From Thalassococcus sp. S3 (GTDB taxonomy: Bacteria > Pseudomonadota > Alphaproteobacteria > Rhodobacterales > Rhodobacteraceae), in contig NZ_CP022303.1 of the NCBI RefSeq assembly GCF_004216475.1, positions 4,709,001 through 4,773,000 on the forward strand: a stretch of DNA of 64,000 bases. The letters are read 5' to 3'. Each line of letters starts with the position of its first letter. Position 1 is the first letter of the stretch. The position numbers were made by a program, and so were the translations under genes. Shown piece after piece: positions 8,401 through 16,421 of the stretch. The notes under the pieces are model-generated. The model saw only the letters and a list, made by a program, of their open reading frames with translations, had not been told where the DNA came from and ran no database searches.

Positions 8401-8892
8401 GTGAATTACATGCGTGCATTGTTTTTGGGCCTTCTCTGCCTGACGCTCACAGCGGTTTCATCATTCGCACAAAACGCTCAGGTCTCTTTCGGATCGCTCC
8501 GCGCGGATCCAAGCCTGCCGGTGGAGGTGACCGCGGACACGCTGGACGTGGATCAAAGCACCGGACAGGCCGTGTTTTCCGGGAACGTGCTGATTGGGCA
8601 GGGAGAGATGCGTCTTGCCGCGCAACGCGTGCTTGTCATCTATACCGAAGGCGGTCGTGGGATCGAACGGATGGAGGCAACAGGCGGCGTGACGCTGGTC
8701 AGCGGGCCGGATGCCGCCGAAGCGGAACGCGCCGACTACACCATAGACAGCGGTGTCATCGTCATGACCGGCAATGTCCTGCTGACCCAGGGGCCAAGCG
8801 CGCTGGCAGCCGACCGCATGACCGTTAACTTAACATCAGGCACCGCGCAGATGGTGGGCCGCGTCAAAACGATCCTGCAGACAGGTGATTGA
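8401..8892 (+). CDS. lptA: LPS transport periplasmic protein LptA
   Basis: LptA forms the periplasmic filament that carries LPS to the outer-membrane LptDE complex. The 163 residues begin with a signal peptide (MRALFLGLLCLTLTAVSSFA, cut before QNAQ) and then an OstA domain with the typical LPVEVTADTLDVDQSTG and AVFSGNVLIGQGEMRL segments. The start given is GTG at 8401; the ATG at 8410 would remove three residues, and neither has a strong ribosome-binding site, as expected for a gene coupled to lptC 3 bases upstream. Its stop is next to the lptB start region. Confidence 0.93.
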   Translation: MNYMRALFLGLLCLTLTAVSSFAQNAQVSFGSLRADPSLPVEVTADTLDVDQSTGQAVFSGNVLIGQGEMRLAAQRVLVIYTEGGRGIERMEATGGVTLVSGPDAAEAERADYTIDSGVIVMTGNVLLTQGPSALAADRMTVNLTSGTAQMVGRVKTILQTGD

Positions 8893-8897
8893 AGGAC

Positions 8898-9656
8898 ATG
8901 ACGACACCCAGCTTACATGTGACCGAAGGCCAGGGCGGCCTGCGCATGGAAAAGCTGCGCAAGTCGTTCCGAAAGAAGATGGTGATCCGGGATGTCACCA
9001 TGAAACTGGACCGCGGCGAAGTCGTGGCCCTGCTGGGTCCCAACGGATCGGGGAAGACAACGACCTTTTACGCGATTGCGGGGCTCGTTTTTCCTGAAGC
9101 CGGCAGCGTCACCATTGATGGGCATACCGTCACCACTTTGCCGATGTATCGCCGCGCCCGTCTGGGCATCGGCTATCTTCCGCAAGAGATGTCGATTTTT
9201 CGCGGCCTGAGCGTCGAGGACAATATCTCGGCCATCCTGGATGTCGCCCTGGACGATCGTCACAAAAGGCGCGAGCGGCTGGAAGAGCTTTTGTCCGATT
9301 TCTCCATCGAGCATTTGCGCCGTGCGCCAGCGCTGGCCCTTTCTGGCGGGGAACGTCGGCGCGTGGAAATCGCGCGATGCCTGGCTGCTGATCCAAAGTA
9401 TCTGCTCCTGGACGAGCCCTTTGCCGGCGTCGATCCGATCTCCGTCAATGATATCCGGCATCTGGTCGGGGATCTGAAGAAACGGGGTATCGGCGTTCTG
9501 ATCACAGACCACAATGTGCGTGAGACGCTTGAAATCGTAGACCGCGCCTACATCCTGCATGATGGTCAGGTTCTGATGTCCGGCACCCCGCAAGAGGTTG
9601 TCGAGAACGAAAATGTCCGGCGCGTTTATCTGGGTGAAAACTTTCGCATCAGTTAA
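8898..9656 (+). CDS. lptB: LPS export ABC transporter ATP-binding protein LptB
   Basis: LptB is the ATPase that powers extraction of LPS from the inner membrane. The 252 residues contain all ABC motifs: Walker A GPNGSGKTT near residue 50, signature LSGGERRRVEIARCLA near 150, Walker B YLLLDEPFAGVD near 170, and the switch histidine in ITDHN. The start is uncertain: a TTG at 8889 overlaps the lptA stop (TTGA), and the ATG at 8898 begins MTTPSLHVTEG, the form I expect for relatives. In many proteobacteria lptB is followed by rpoN; here hpf follows after a 261-base structured gap. Confidence 0.96.
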   Translation: MTTPSLHVTEGQGGLRMEKLRKSFRKKMVIRDVTMKLDRGEVVALLGPNGSGKTTTFYAIAGLVFPEAGSVTIDGHTVTTLPMYRRARLGIGYLPQEMSIFRGLSVEDNISAILDVALDDRHKRRERLEELLSDFSIEHLRRAPALALSGGERRRVEIARCLAADPKYLLLDEPFAGVDPISVNDIRHLVGDLKKRGIGVLITDHNVRETLEIVDRAYILHDGQVLMSGTPQEVVENENVRRVYLGENFRIS

Positions 9657-9721
9657 CGCCGGGTGCGTAAAACGCGTGAAATCCCGCGCATTATCCAAAC
9701 GCGCAAGACCCGCTTTTCATT

Positions 9722-9885
9722 GACAGAGAGGGCACCTGTCGGCTCCAATATCACTATGGCGACCATGCTGCCCCTTGCATCTGAACTCAGCGACCTTTTG
9801 TTGGAAGGACGGGGTCAGATGCAAACCTGCAGCAGGCCCATGACAGTCACCCAACACTAGCTCCAAGCCCGGACAGAACACGGGC
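9722..9885 (+). other. Structured non-coding segment ahead of hpf
   Basis: The 261-base gap between lptB and hpf has no convincing gene but contains several nested inverted repeats: GACAG/CTGTC (9722-9726, 9736-9740), a perfect 10-bp pair TTGCATCTGA/TCAGATGCAA (9775-9784, 9815-9824) enclosing CCTT/AAGG (9794-9797, 9805-9808), CCTGC/GCAGG (9826-9836) and GCCCG/CGGGC (9867-9871, 9881-9885). A TTGACA at 9720-9725 could be a -35 element, without a clear -10. It is likely the untranslated leader of hpf-ptsN or a small RNA. Confidence 0.4.
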
Positions 9886-9917
9886 AACGGACGGGTGATC
9901 AATGCGAAGGAGATCAC

Positions 9918-10481
9918 ATGCGCTACCAAATCAGTGGAAAACAGATTGATATCGGCGAAGCTCTGCAGACTCACGTCAAGACAGAGCTTGGGTCGGTGGT
10001 TCAGAAATATGCCGAGCGACCAACTGACGCCAATATTGTATTTTCCCGATCCGCGCATGAATATGTCTGCGAGGCAACGGTACACCTTTCGACAGGCCTG
10101 ACCGCGCAGGCAAAGGCGCATGCCACTGAAATCTATGCCGCATTTGACGGCTGTTCAGACAAGATGGAAAAGCAGCTGCGGCGCTACAAACGCCGGCTCA
10201 AGGACCATCACCGCGAGCGCGCGGAACCTGTTGAACTTTTCGGAGCGTCCTCGTATATCCTCGCCGCTGAAGATGTGGCCGAGGATGCCGAGCCAGACAC
10301 GCTCCAACCTATGATCGTCGCCGAGATGGAAACGCAGATACAGTCGTTGTCTGTGGGCGAGGCGGTGATGCAGATGGAGCTGGCAGGCGCCCCGGTCCTG
10401 GTGTTTAGAAACGAAGGCAAAGACGGGTTAAACGTGGTTTACCGCCGCGACGACGGCAATATCGGCTGGATCGACCCGTAA
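9918..10481 (+). CDS. hpf: Ribosome hibernation promoting factor, long form
   Basis: Long HPF joins two 70S ribosomes into inactive 100S dimers during stress or stationary phase. The N-terminal about 100 residues form the S30AE/RaiA-type domain (MRYQISGKQIDIGEALQTHV), with basic helices (KMEKQLRRYKRRLKDH). After an acidic linker the C-terminal dimerisation domain follows (MQMELAGAPVLVFRN, then VVYRRDDGNIGWIDP). The 187-residue length fits the long form. AAGGAG lies 6 bases before the ATG. Upstream is a structured leader; ptsN follows after a 56-base gap holding a GCCCGC/GCGGGC hairpin (10501-10516). Confidence 0.96.
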   Translation: MRYQISGKQIDIGEALQTHVKTELGSVVQKYAERPTDANIVFSRSAHEYVCEATVHLSTGLTAQAKAHATEIYAAFDGCSDKMEKQLRRYKRRLKDHHRERAEPVELFGASSYILAAEDVAEDAEPDTLQPMIVAEMETQIQSLSVGEAVMQMELAGAPVLVFRNEGKDGLNVVYRRDDGNIGWIDP

Positions 10482-10537
10482 AGAGCAATAGGAAAGCGGT
10501 GCCCGCCCCAGCGGGCGCCGATATGGAGCATTCTCGT

Positions 10538-11002
10538 ATGAACCTGTCCGATATCCTCAAACCTGAGGCCGTCAAGGTATTGTCCGCGGTGTCGAGCAAG
10601 AAGCGGCTGTTTCAGGATATCGGCGAGCTGGTCGAGAGTGCATATAGTCTCAGCGCGTCTGCAACGGTGGACGCACTTCTTGACCGGGAAAGCCTGGGGC
10701 CAACCGGTGTCGGCCACGGCGTGGCGCTGCCCCATTCCCGCATCGCGGCGACATCTGACGTGATCGGCGCCTTCGTTCTTCTCGAACGGCCCATCGACTT
10801 TGGCGCAGTCGATCGTCAGCCGATCGATATCGCCTTTGCCCTTTTCGCCCCCGAGGATGCCGGCGTCGATCACCTCAAGGCATTGGCGCTTGTGTCGCGC
10901 ACACTGCGCGATTCCAAGCTGTGTTCGAAGTTGAGGGCGAATAGAGATCCCGCCACGCTTTATGCCATTCTGACCGAAGGTCAGTCCGTACAGGCCGCCT
11001 AA
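10538..11002 (+). CDS. ptsN: Nitrogen-regulatory PTS IIA protein
   Basis: PtsN (EIIA-Ntr) is the end acceptor of the PTS-Ntr phosphorelay and adjusts potassium, nitrogen and envelope functions by its phosphorylation state. The 154-residue protein has the IIA fold with the phospho-histidine in GVGHGVALPHSRI near residue 65. The ATG at 10538 (MNLSDILKP) is preferred because GGAG lies 9 bases upstream and this is the family start; earlier in-frame ATG codons at 10499 and 10523 add unrelated residues. It ends the rnd-to-ptsN run; its stop codon overlaps that of the convergent sulfotransferase. Confidence 0.95.
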   Translation: MNLSDILKPEAVKVLSAVSSKKRLFQDIGELVESAYSLSASATVDALLDRESLGPTGVGHGVALPHSRIAATSDVIGAFVLLERPIDFGAVDRQPIDIAFALFAPEDAGVDHLKALALVSRTLRDSKLCSKLRANRDPATLYAILTEGQSVQAA

Positions 11003-12432
11003 CCACCCTGGCGCCAGGCTCCGAACCCGAGCATCATGTAATCGCGCTGATAGACATCGCTGACCAGCGCTTCGATCTCGTCAGTGTAAACCGCGTCCAG
11101 CGTGAATGGCGTCTCTTCCTCCGACGCTCCAAGGTCGGGCTGGATATGGCATCCCACATCGGCAGCCACAATCTGCAGCCCCGTACCAAGCGTTTCTTCC
11201 CGCAAGACGAAGTCGGGGGCGACGAAATCGCCAAACCCCTGTAACGCCTGGGATTGGGTGCACCAGGTCGCGTCGACCCGCATGGCCGTCTGACCCGCCA
11301 GATTGGCCTTCAAAAACATGACAAAAGCCGTAAAAGCCGCGCGATGGGCATCAAGCGTCCAGTCCGGGCCCGGCTCTTTTTCGGGGATCGGTAATTTGTA
11401 ACGCCGCCGCAGGGTCCGCCGGATCTGCGCATAACTGCCCGGCCCGGTAGACAGGATTCTGCGGCAAAACGCGCGATGCACGCGCGTCACCGGGTGGGCC
11501 AGCACCGTAAAGCTGCGATGCCCGACATGCCGGCGCTTCCACTGCCGCAGATCCTTCTGGTTCAGTTTGGTGATCAAGTTGCCTTCGTCCACCTGATCCA
11601 GCGCCGCCAGCCAGGCCCTGACCTGCGCCTCGGGTCCGCCCCTCACAGGGAGGTAGATCAGCGGCGTGCGCGCCGCCGCGACATAAGACGGCACCGCCGG
11701 ACCATGGCGGGGTTCGAAATTCGGCGTGCGGGATATATTGAAGACATCAAGGCGCGCCAGCGCCGCCGCCATCTCCTCGGGGTTTTCGACTTTGGTTTCG
11801 ACCGGCGCCGGGTTTTGCCGCTTAAGCGTTTTATCAAGCGCATCAAGCGTTTCATCCACGCCCAGCCAGCGCGCAAGTCCGTTCATCACCTCGACGCTCT
11901 GCAGATCTTCGTAGGGAACGTAGAATGCCGTCTGTCCACTAACTTGCAGACGGTTCAGCAGACGAACCTGGAAATCCCGCAACGTCTGCACATGCTCGGC
12001 AAACTCGTCACCGTCAAAGGAAACCTTTGCGGCTTTCCGGGCTTTCACATTGGTCAGTTTCCATTGGCCCGTCGCTTGCGCGATCTTCCATGACACATAG
12101 CTGTCCAGCGGATTACGCGTTAGGATGATCTTGGCGCAGCGTGGATCATCCAGCATCCGATCAAGGATGCGGGGGTCGTGATCGTGAAAATACCGGAAAC
12201 CGGCCAGAACGCCCGGCTCCGCCTTGATCCGGGTCAGCAGCCGTTGGGGATCGTGATCCCGTTCAGCCTGGCTGACCCCGAGGATCATTTCTTGCCCCGG
12301 ATAGCCCATCAAATGCGGGTTGAACGCCTCTCCCAGGCAGCGCAGCCCAACGAATGCATTTAAATTGGTCTCAAGAAAATTGGACCCGGTCCGCATCTCG
12401 GCAAACACAACGAAATAGTCAAAGTCGGGCAT
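10999..12432 (-). CDS. Two-domain PAPS-dependent sulfotransferase
   Basis: A 477-residue protein that should move sulfate from PAPS to a sugar hydroxyl. The N-terminal half looks like an Stf0/NodH-type sulfotransferase: the 5'-phosphosulfate loop AEMRTGSNFLE near residue 11 and the 3'-phosphate site ILTRNPLDSYVSW near 103. The second half resembles the sulfotransferase family 2 fold (FTVLAHPVTRVHRAFCRRIL near 308), but its 3'-phosphate motif is degenerate: the usual Arg-Asp-Pro is Ala-His-Pro and the serine is missing. Thus the first domain is probably the catalyst and the second structural or acceptor-binding. It is the last gene of the glycan run, 6 bases after the GT14-like gene, and converges on ptsN with overlapping stops. 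Confidence 0.82.
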   Translation of the reverse strand: MPDFDYFVVFAEMRTGSNFLETNLNAFVGLRCLGEAFNPHLMGYPGQEMILGVSQAERDHDPQRLLTRIKAEPGVLAGFRYFHDHDPRILDRMLDDPRCAKIILTRNPLDSYVSWKIAQATGQWKLTNVKARKAAKVSFDGDEFAEHVQTLRDFQVRLLNRLQVSGQTAFYVPYEDLQSVEVMNGLARWLGVDETLDALDKTLKRQNPAPVETKVENPEEMAAALARLDVFNISRTPNFEPRHGPAVPSYVAAARTPLIYLPVRGGPEAQVRAWLAALDQVDEGNLITKLNQKDLRQWKRRHVGHRSFTVLAHPVTRVHRAFCRRILSTGPGSYAQIRRTLRRRYKLPIPEKEPGPDWTLDAHRAAFTAFVMFLKANLAGQTAMRVDATWCTQSQALQGFGDFVAPDFVLREETLGTGLQIVAADVGCHIQPDLGASEEETPFTLDAVYTDEIEALVSDVYQRDYMMLGFGAWRQGG

Positions 12433-12438
12433 GGTGTC

Positions 12439-14136
12439 TTATTTGACCAAATAGGGCTTCTGCTTCGGCTGTTCCTGATGCAGCGGAGCGGTGTCCACGG
12501 GAAAATCTCCCATCAGATAGGGGTGCATGCCCTGATTCTTCAGATTTTGCAAAAATTGGCCAAATCCGCTGAGATCCACCATTTTCGGAGCTTCGGCCAG
12601 GCGTCTGTTCTGCACCACCCCGATTTCGTCCAGAATGTTCTGAAGCGGCTCCATCGGCGCCTCGACGAATTCCGCCATCGTCCAGATGCGGATCCGTGCC
12701 TTGGTGCCCGGCCCGCGTAACACCGACAGATGCTTGTTCTCGATTCTCTGCAGATCCGCGGCCTGCGCCCTCAACTCGGCAAAATTATTGCTCGCCCGAA
12801 ACAGGGGAACCGCCCATGCACCCGTGATCACCGAAATCTGCGCGTTGGGATCGCGGGCCATCATCCATGCGGGTTTTTGATTGTCCGTCGGACCGTATTG
12901 AAAGCACTGGCGTTCCCCGCGGGTGTTCCAGATCAGGTTGGTCAGGAACGCCTTGGGGTCATAATCCCTGCTGGCGGCACTGTCGCTGAGGCACCCGTTG
13001 ATCATGGTTTGCCCGCCCGCGAACATCACGCGATCCGGATCGAAAATATGGCTATGCACCCGTGTCCCCGTGGCTTTCGCCAACCACGGTTCAAAGTCCT
13101 CGAAAAGCTCCGTGAAGCCCTGAAAAACCGAATAAGGACCGCATGTCACTCCGTTTTCCCAATCGAGGTTGGGGAACCGGCTTTGCATGTAAAGACCCGG
13201 CCGTCCGCGCGTTCGCCGCTCCACCGCTTTGGCAAAGATGCGGTCGATCTTGCCCGGGTTGGGCTCCGTCCGTTTCAACTCTGTTGCGTTCTCCGTCAGG
13301 AATGCGCGGTAGAGGCGATCGGCATGAGGCCAGATCTTGCGCGCCACGAAGCAATCCGACCGACGCAGCAGCTGCAGATGGTCATCATAGAAGATATGCG
13401 GTTTACCCTGAAAATCGAACTTCGAGAGCGTGAGCGACCGGCTTTCGATGTTGGTCGAATAAATGCGCACGAGGGACTGGAAATAGCTTTCGTCCGGGAT
13501 CCAGACCTTGCGAAAGTATCCGTCGTATGTTTCCCGGTGCGGATCCTCGAGGATCGACAAAAGCGTCTGGCGCGTCAAACACCACCATTGGCTGCCCATA
13601 TGGGGCACAAGACCCTGCGGCAGGCGACGCTTGAGCCCAAGGCGCCGTTGCAGCCGCACATAGATGTCAAAGAGTTTGCGCTGCCGCTTCCAGGAAAACG
13701 GGAAGCGCAGTGTGAACCGTTCCTCATCCAGGCCGCCGACCGTCCAGGGCACATCGGCGGTCGTGGCGCTTTCGATGAAGTCGGTTTGCGGGCGGGCTGC
13801 GAGGTAATCCACCATGTCCTGCACCGGCCGAAGCGGCAGACAGGAGCCGGAGGAGAGATAGACGTGATTGACCGCGCCGAATTGCTGAAGCAGTTGATGA
13901 GCCGCCTGCTGAGAGGCCGCGACGATCCCCCAGGTGCCCCATTCACAGCGATAGCGCTTTGAGAATGTGATCAGCGGGTCATTGGACAGCTTTTTGCGAA
14001 ACGCCTGAAAGACATCGCGGCGCACCTTCGCATCGACATGCAACACAACCGGGCACCCATTGGCCGTCCAATGGCGCGCGACCTGCTCTGCCCGGGGCAG
14101 CGCGGTATGAACCAGCATCACGATCCCGACGGTCAT
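12439..14136 (-). CDS. GT14-like beta-1,6-N-acetylglucosaminyl/xylosyltransferase-type enzyme with extra C-terminal domain
   Basis: A 565-residue protein. The N-terminal about 290 residues match the core-2/I-branching (GT14) fold: GIVMLVHTALPRAEQVARHW, then VHVYLSSGSCLPLRP-like sequence near 92 and a W-rich QWWCLT segment near 190. The C-terminal about 270 residues (from about ERRTRGRPGLYMQSRFPNLDW) form a separate domain, probably the one called DUF5927, of unknown role; it includes HSHIFDPDRVMFAGG, reminiscent of adhesin or sulfotransferase-neighbour proteins. Donor and acceptor cannot be told from sequence. It overlaps the upstream GT92-like gene by 4 bases and is 6 bases from the sulfotransferase, so the two products probably act on the same glycan. 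Confidence 0.8.
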   Translation of the reverse strand: MTVGIVMLVHTALPRAEQVARHWTANGCPVVLHVDAKVRRDVFQAFRKKLSNDPLITFSKRYRCEWGTWGIVAASQQAAHQLLQQFGAVNHVYLSSGSCLPLRPVQDMVDYLAARPQTDFIESATTADVPWTVGGLDEERFTLRFPFSWKRQRKLFDIYVRLQRRLGLKRRLPQGLVPHMGSQWWCLTRQTLLSILEDPHRETYDGYFRKVWIPDESYFQSLVRIYSTNIESRSLTLSKFDFQGKPHIFYDDHLQLLRRSDCFVARKIWPHADRLYRAFLTENATELKRTEPNPGKIDRIFAKAVERRTRGRPGLYMQSRFPNLDWENGVTCGPYSVFQGFTELFEDFEPWLAKATGTRVHSHIFDPDRVMFAGGQTMINGCLSDSAASRDYDPKAFLTNLIWNTRGERQCFQYGPTDNQKPAWMMARDPNAQISVITGAWAVPLFRASNNFAELRAQAADLQRIENKHLSVLRGPGTKARIRIWTMAEFVEAPMEPLQNILDEIGVVQNRRLAEAPKMVDLSGFGQFLQNLKNQGMHPYLMGDFPVDTAPLHQEQPKQKPYLVK

Positions 14137-15143
14137 GCCCAGTTCCCCTTGGACATAAGCCCCAGGATCTCAAGTTGACGCCAGTTGATGTATTTCTCTG
14201 ACCACTTGCACCACAATTCCGGGTCATCGCGAAGGGTCTCTGCATAGGCCTTGTATTCGACCGAGGCGGAGTAGTGCTGCTTCCGGTTCAACTCCTCACT
14301 TGCCTTGGCATTGAAGGTGTCCAGAAACTTTGTGTGCAGCAGGATGCCTGACGCCTTCTCGCCCCCCCATTCGTCGTAGACGAGGTTCAGACCACGCGGC
14401 AACAGCATGTGGGTTGAGCTGACGTAAGCGTAACGCCGGTCCCATTTCACCAGCGGGATCTTGTTCAGCGCGGGTGCCAGTTGGGGTTTGTCGTAAAAGA
14501 AGACACGGCTGCGCGGCCCGCCCTGAATCCACAGATTGCCGTACCGCTTGTTACGCCGCATCGTGTAATTGCCACTGTCGAACCAGGAGGCGATCTCCAT
14601 CGGATCCTGGCCCTCGCGATAGGGCTGCTCGTCCAGACGCCCTTTGGGATACATGTCGAGCAGCATGGCACTGAAGGACTTGATGGAAGAGGCGTCGAGC
14701 CAGTCGGTCAGCGCCCGCAATGGGCGTGTGTCGCAAAACGGGTAGATGAAGAATTCATCCGGGTCCACGGTCAGCGACCAGTGTCCGTGCGCGTGGCGCA
14801 TCTGCAGCCAATTCAACCAATCCACGCCGAAGCGGGCACGCTTGTATCCGGATTTGGTATGCCAGACCGACACGTCCGGCTGCGACTTGAGATAGTCCAG
14901 ACCGCCATCGGTGCTGTCATTGTCCACGATCAGGAAATGATTAACGCCGAGGTCGCGATAGTATTTCAGGAAGTAAGGCAGGCGTACCCGTTCGTTACGC
15001 ATGGTCGAGAATAGCAGGATATCGCCGCTTTGGATGCCATCGGTCCGGTCGGCAATCGGCATCAATTCGCGCCGCTTACGGATCGCACGGATGCGCCAGC
15101 GTTTACGTTGAAGCCTGAGGCGATAGGACTGCCAAACGCCCAA
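14133..15143 (-). CDS. Glycosyltransferase family 2/92-like protein
   Basis: A 336-residue protein with a GT-A type catalytic core: LLFSTMRNERVRLPYFLKYY near residue 42, then HFLIVDNDSTDGG and the metal-binding motif VDPDEFFIYP near 126. It belongs to the Glyco_tranf_2_4/DUF23-type group, members of which are found in bacterial surface-glycan loci. The N-terminus is very basic (RLRLQRKRWRIRAIRKRRE), perhaps for membrane or lipid association. No membrane segment is seen, so it should be cytosolic. It lies 48 bases after the GT4 gene and overlaps the GT14-like gene by 4 bases. The substrate is unknown. Confidence 0.82.
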   Translation of the reverse strand: MGVWQSYRLRLQRKRWRIRAIRKRRELMPIADRTDGIQSGDILLFSTMRNERVRLPYFLKYYRDLGVNHFLIVDNDSTDGGLDYLKSQPDVSVWHTKSGYKRARFGVDWLNWLQMRHAHGHWSLTVDPDEFFIYPFCDTRPLRALTDWLDASSIKSFSAMLLDMYPKGRLDEQPYREGQDPMEIASWFDSGNYTMRRNKRYGNLWIQGGPRSRVFFYDKPQLAPALNKIPLVKWDRRYAYVSSTHMLLPRGLNLVYDEWGGEKASGILLHTKFLDTFNAKASEELNRKQHYSASVEYKAYAETLRDDPELWCKWSEKYINWRQLEILGLMSKGNWA

Positions 15144-15191
15144 AAACCTTGCCCTTTTTTACCTCGGTGTTCCTGCTTTGCTATGCGCTTA

Positions 15192-16421
15192 TCAGGTCAA
15201 CGTTAACACGGTGTTGAAGTGCTTGTCCCAACTCGGCGGCTGAAACCTCGCGCGCCACTCAATGCTGTCCTGTTCTTTTGGCGCCCCCATCAAGCGCTGT
15301 ATTTCGTTTCTCCATAGATAACGGTCTGTTTCTTTTACGTAAACGGGAATATCGCCCATTGTTTCCCGGTAGATAGGTAATTCAAGGCAGACGGGTCGGG
15401 TCCCCACTGCAAGTGCCTCCAAAGGCGGCAAACCGTAGCCTTCGGCAAGGCTGGGGCAAAGCAAAGCTCTGGCGCCCGCGACCAGACTGTGAACGGCGCC
15501 GTCGGGCAGGTCGGACAATTCGGTCACCCGGGTCGCCGGTCCAAGCGCATCAAGTCGGCGAAAAACAGCTTCATTCTGCCATCCCCGCGCGCCGCACACA
15601 AAAAGCCTCGGCGCGTCCTCGCCGAGATCGTCCCAAACGTCGAGCAAAAGGTCATGCCCTTTGCGTGGCTCGATCGTGCCCACGGTCACGAAATAGGGAT
15701 CGGAAAGGTCCAGCGCCGCTGGAACCGCACCGGGATCAAGGCGCGGTACATCAATGCCCAACGGAACGACCGCGCTGTCCGGGACATCTCCCCAAGCGCT
15801 CATATGCGCCTCAGCCCGGTCCCGGCTGTGCTCGGAGTTATAGAGGATCAGGTCAGCACAGCGCCGGACGCGCTGCAGCTTGGCGCGAAAGGCGTCTGGT
15901 ACTCCGGGGCGCTGAAACTGCGGGAAATCCAGTGGGATCGCATCATGCAATAGGACCGCTATGCGGCCACCGCATTCCTGGACGGCACCCAGCATGCGCT
16001 CTGTCAGGTTGCTGTGCCCGACATTGAGATAGGCAAAGCCATCCGGCAGATGCCGCGCGAGCATCGCCCGCAAACGCCCCGGCACCGCCCGCGCGCAGGC
16101 AAAACGGCGCAGATCGGCCTCGGCCCGGCGGCCCAGGCCAAGAAGCTCAATCAGATCGGGAGGGCCCCATGCGGCGTCTCCGGTCAGCCGCTCAGCAAGA
16201 GCTTTCGCGCCATCTGGTCCGACGAGGACATAGCCCAGCCGCGTCCGTGCTATCAGGTAAAGAGGGACCGGGTCTTTTTGCAGGTGAACCAGATAGGCCA
16301 ACTCAACACGATCGACCCCGGTCAATACCCGGCCCACCCGTCGGATCAGCCGCGTCAGATCCAGCAGACGGGCCTTGGGTCTATTTGTCGTAATGGCCAG
16401 CTTGGTGCCATCTCCATGCAT
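15192..16421 (-). CDS. Glycosyltransferase family 4 (GT-B) protein
   Basis: A 409-residue retaining glycosyltransferase. The C-terminal half has the GT4 hallmarks: FVTVGTIEPRKGHDLLLDVW near 240 and the nucleotide-sugar motif ALLCPSLAEGYGLPPLEALA near 315, with the E-x7-E pattern. The N-terminal part begins LLDLTRLIRRVGRVLTGVDRVELAYL, seen in similar roseobacterial glycan enzymes, and includes LLHDAIPLDFPQF. The ATG at 16421 lies 41 bases inside galE; the true start could be a few codons later, since family similarity begins around residue 17. It is followed by the GT92-like gene. Confidence 0.85.
   Translation of the reverse strand: MHGDGTKLAITTNRPKARLLDLTRLIRRVGRVLTGVDRVELAYLVHLQKDPVPLYLIARTRLGYVLVGPDGAKALAERLTGDAAWGPPDLIELLGLGRRAEADLRRFACARAVPGRLRAMLARHLPDGFAYLNVGHSNLTERMLGAVQECGGRIAVLLHDAIPLDFPQFQRPGVPDAFRAKLQRVRRCADLILYNSEHSRDRAEAHMSAWGDVPDSAVVPLGIDVPRLDPGAVPAALDLSDPYFVTVGTIEPRKGHDLLLDVWDDLGEDAPRLFVCGARGWQNEAVFRRLDALGPATRVTELSDLPDGAVHSLVAGARALLCPSLAEGYGLPPLEALAVGTRPVCLELPIYRETMGDIPVYVKETDRYLWRNEIQRLMGAPKEQDSIEWRARFQPPSWDKHFNTVLTLT

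Noticed and set aside
9756..9860. 34-codon frame ahead of hpf
   Set aside because: No Shine-Dalgarno before its ATG, several internal ATG codons and overlap with the 10-bp inverted repeat; more likely part of a non-coding leader.
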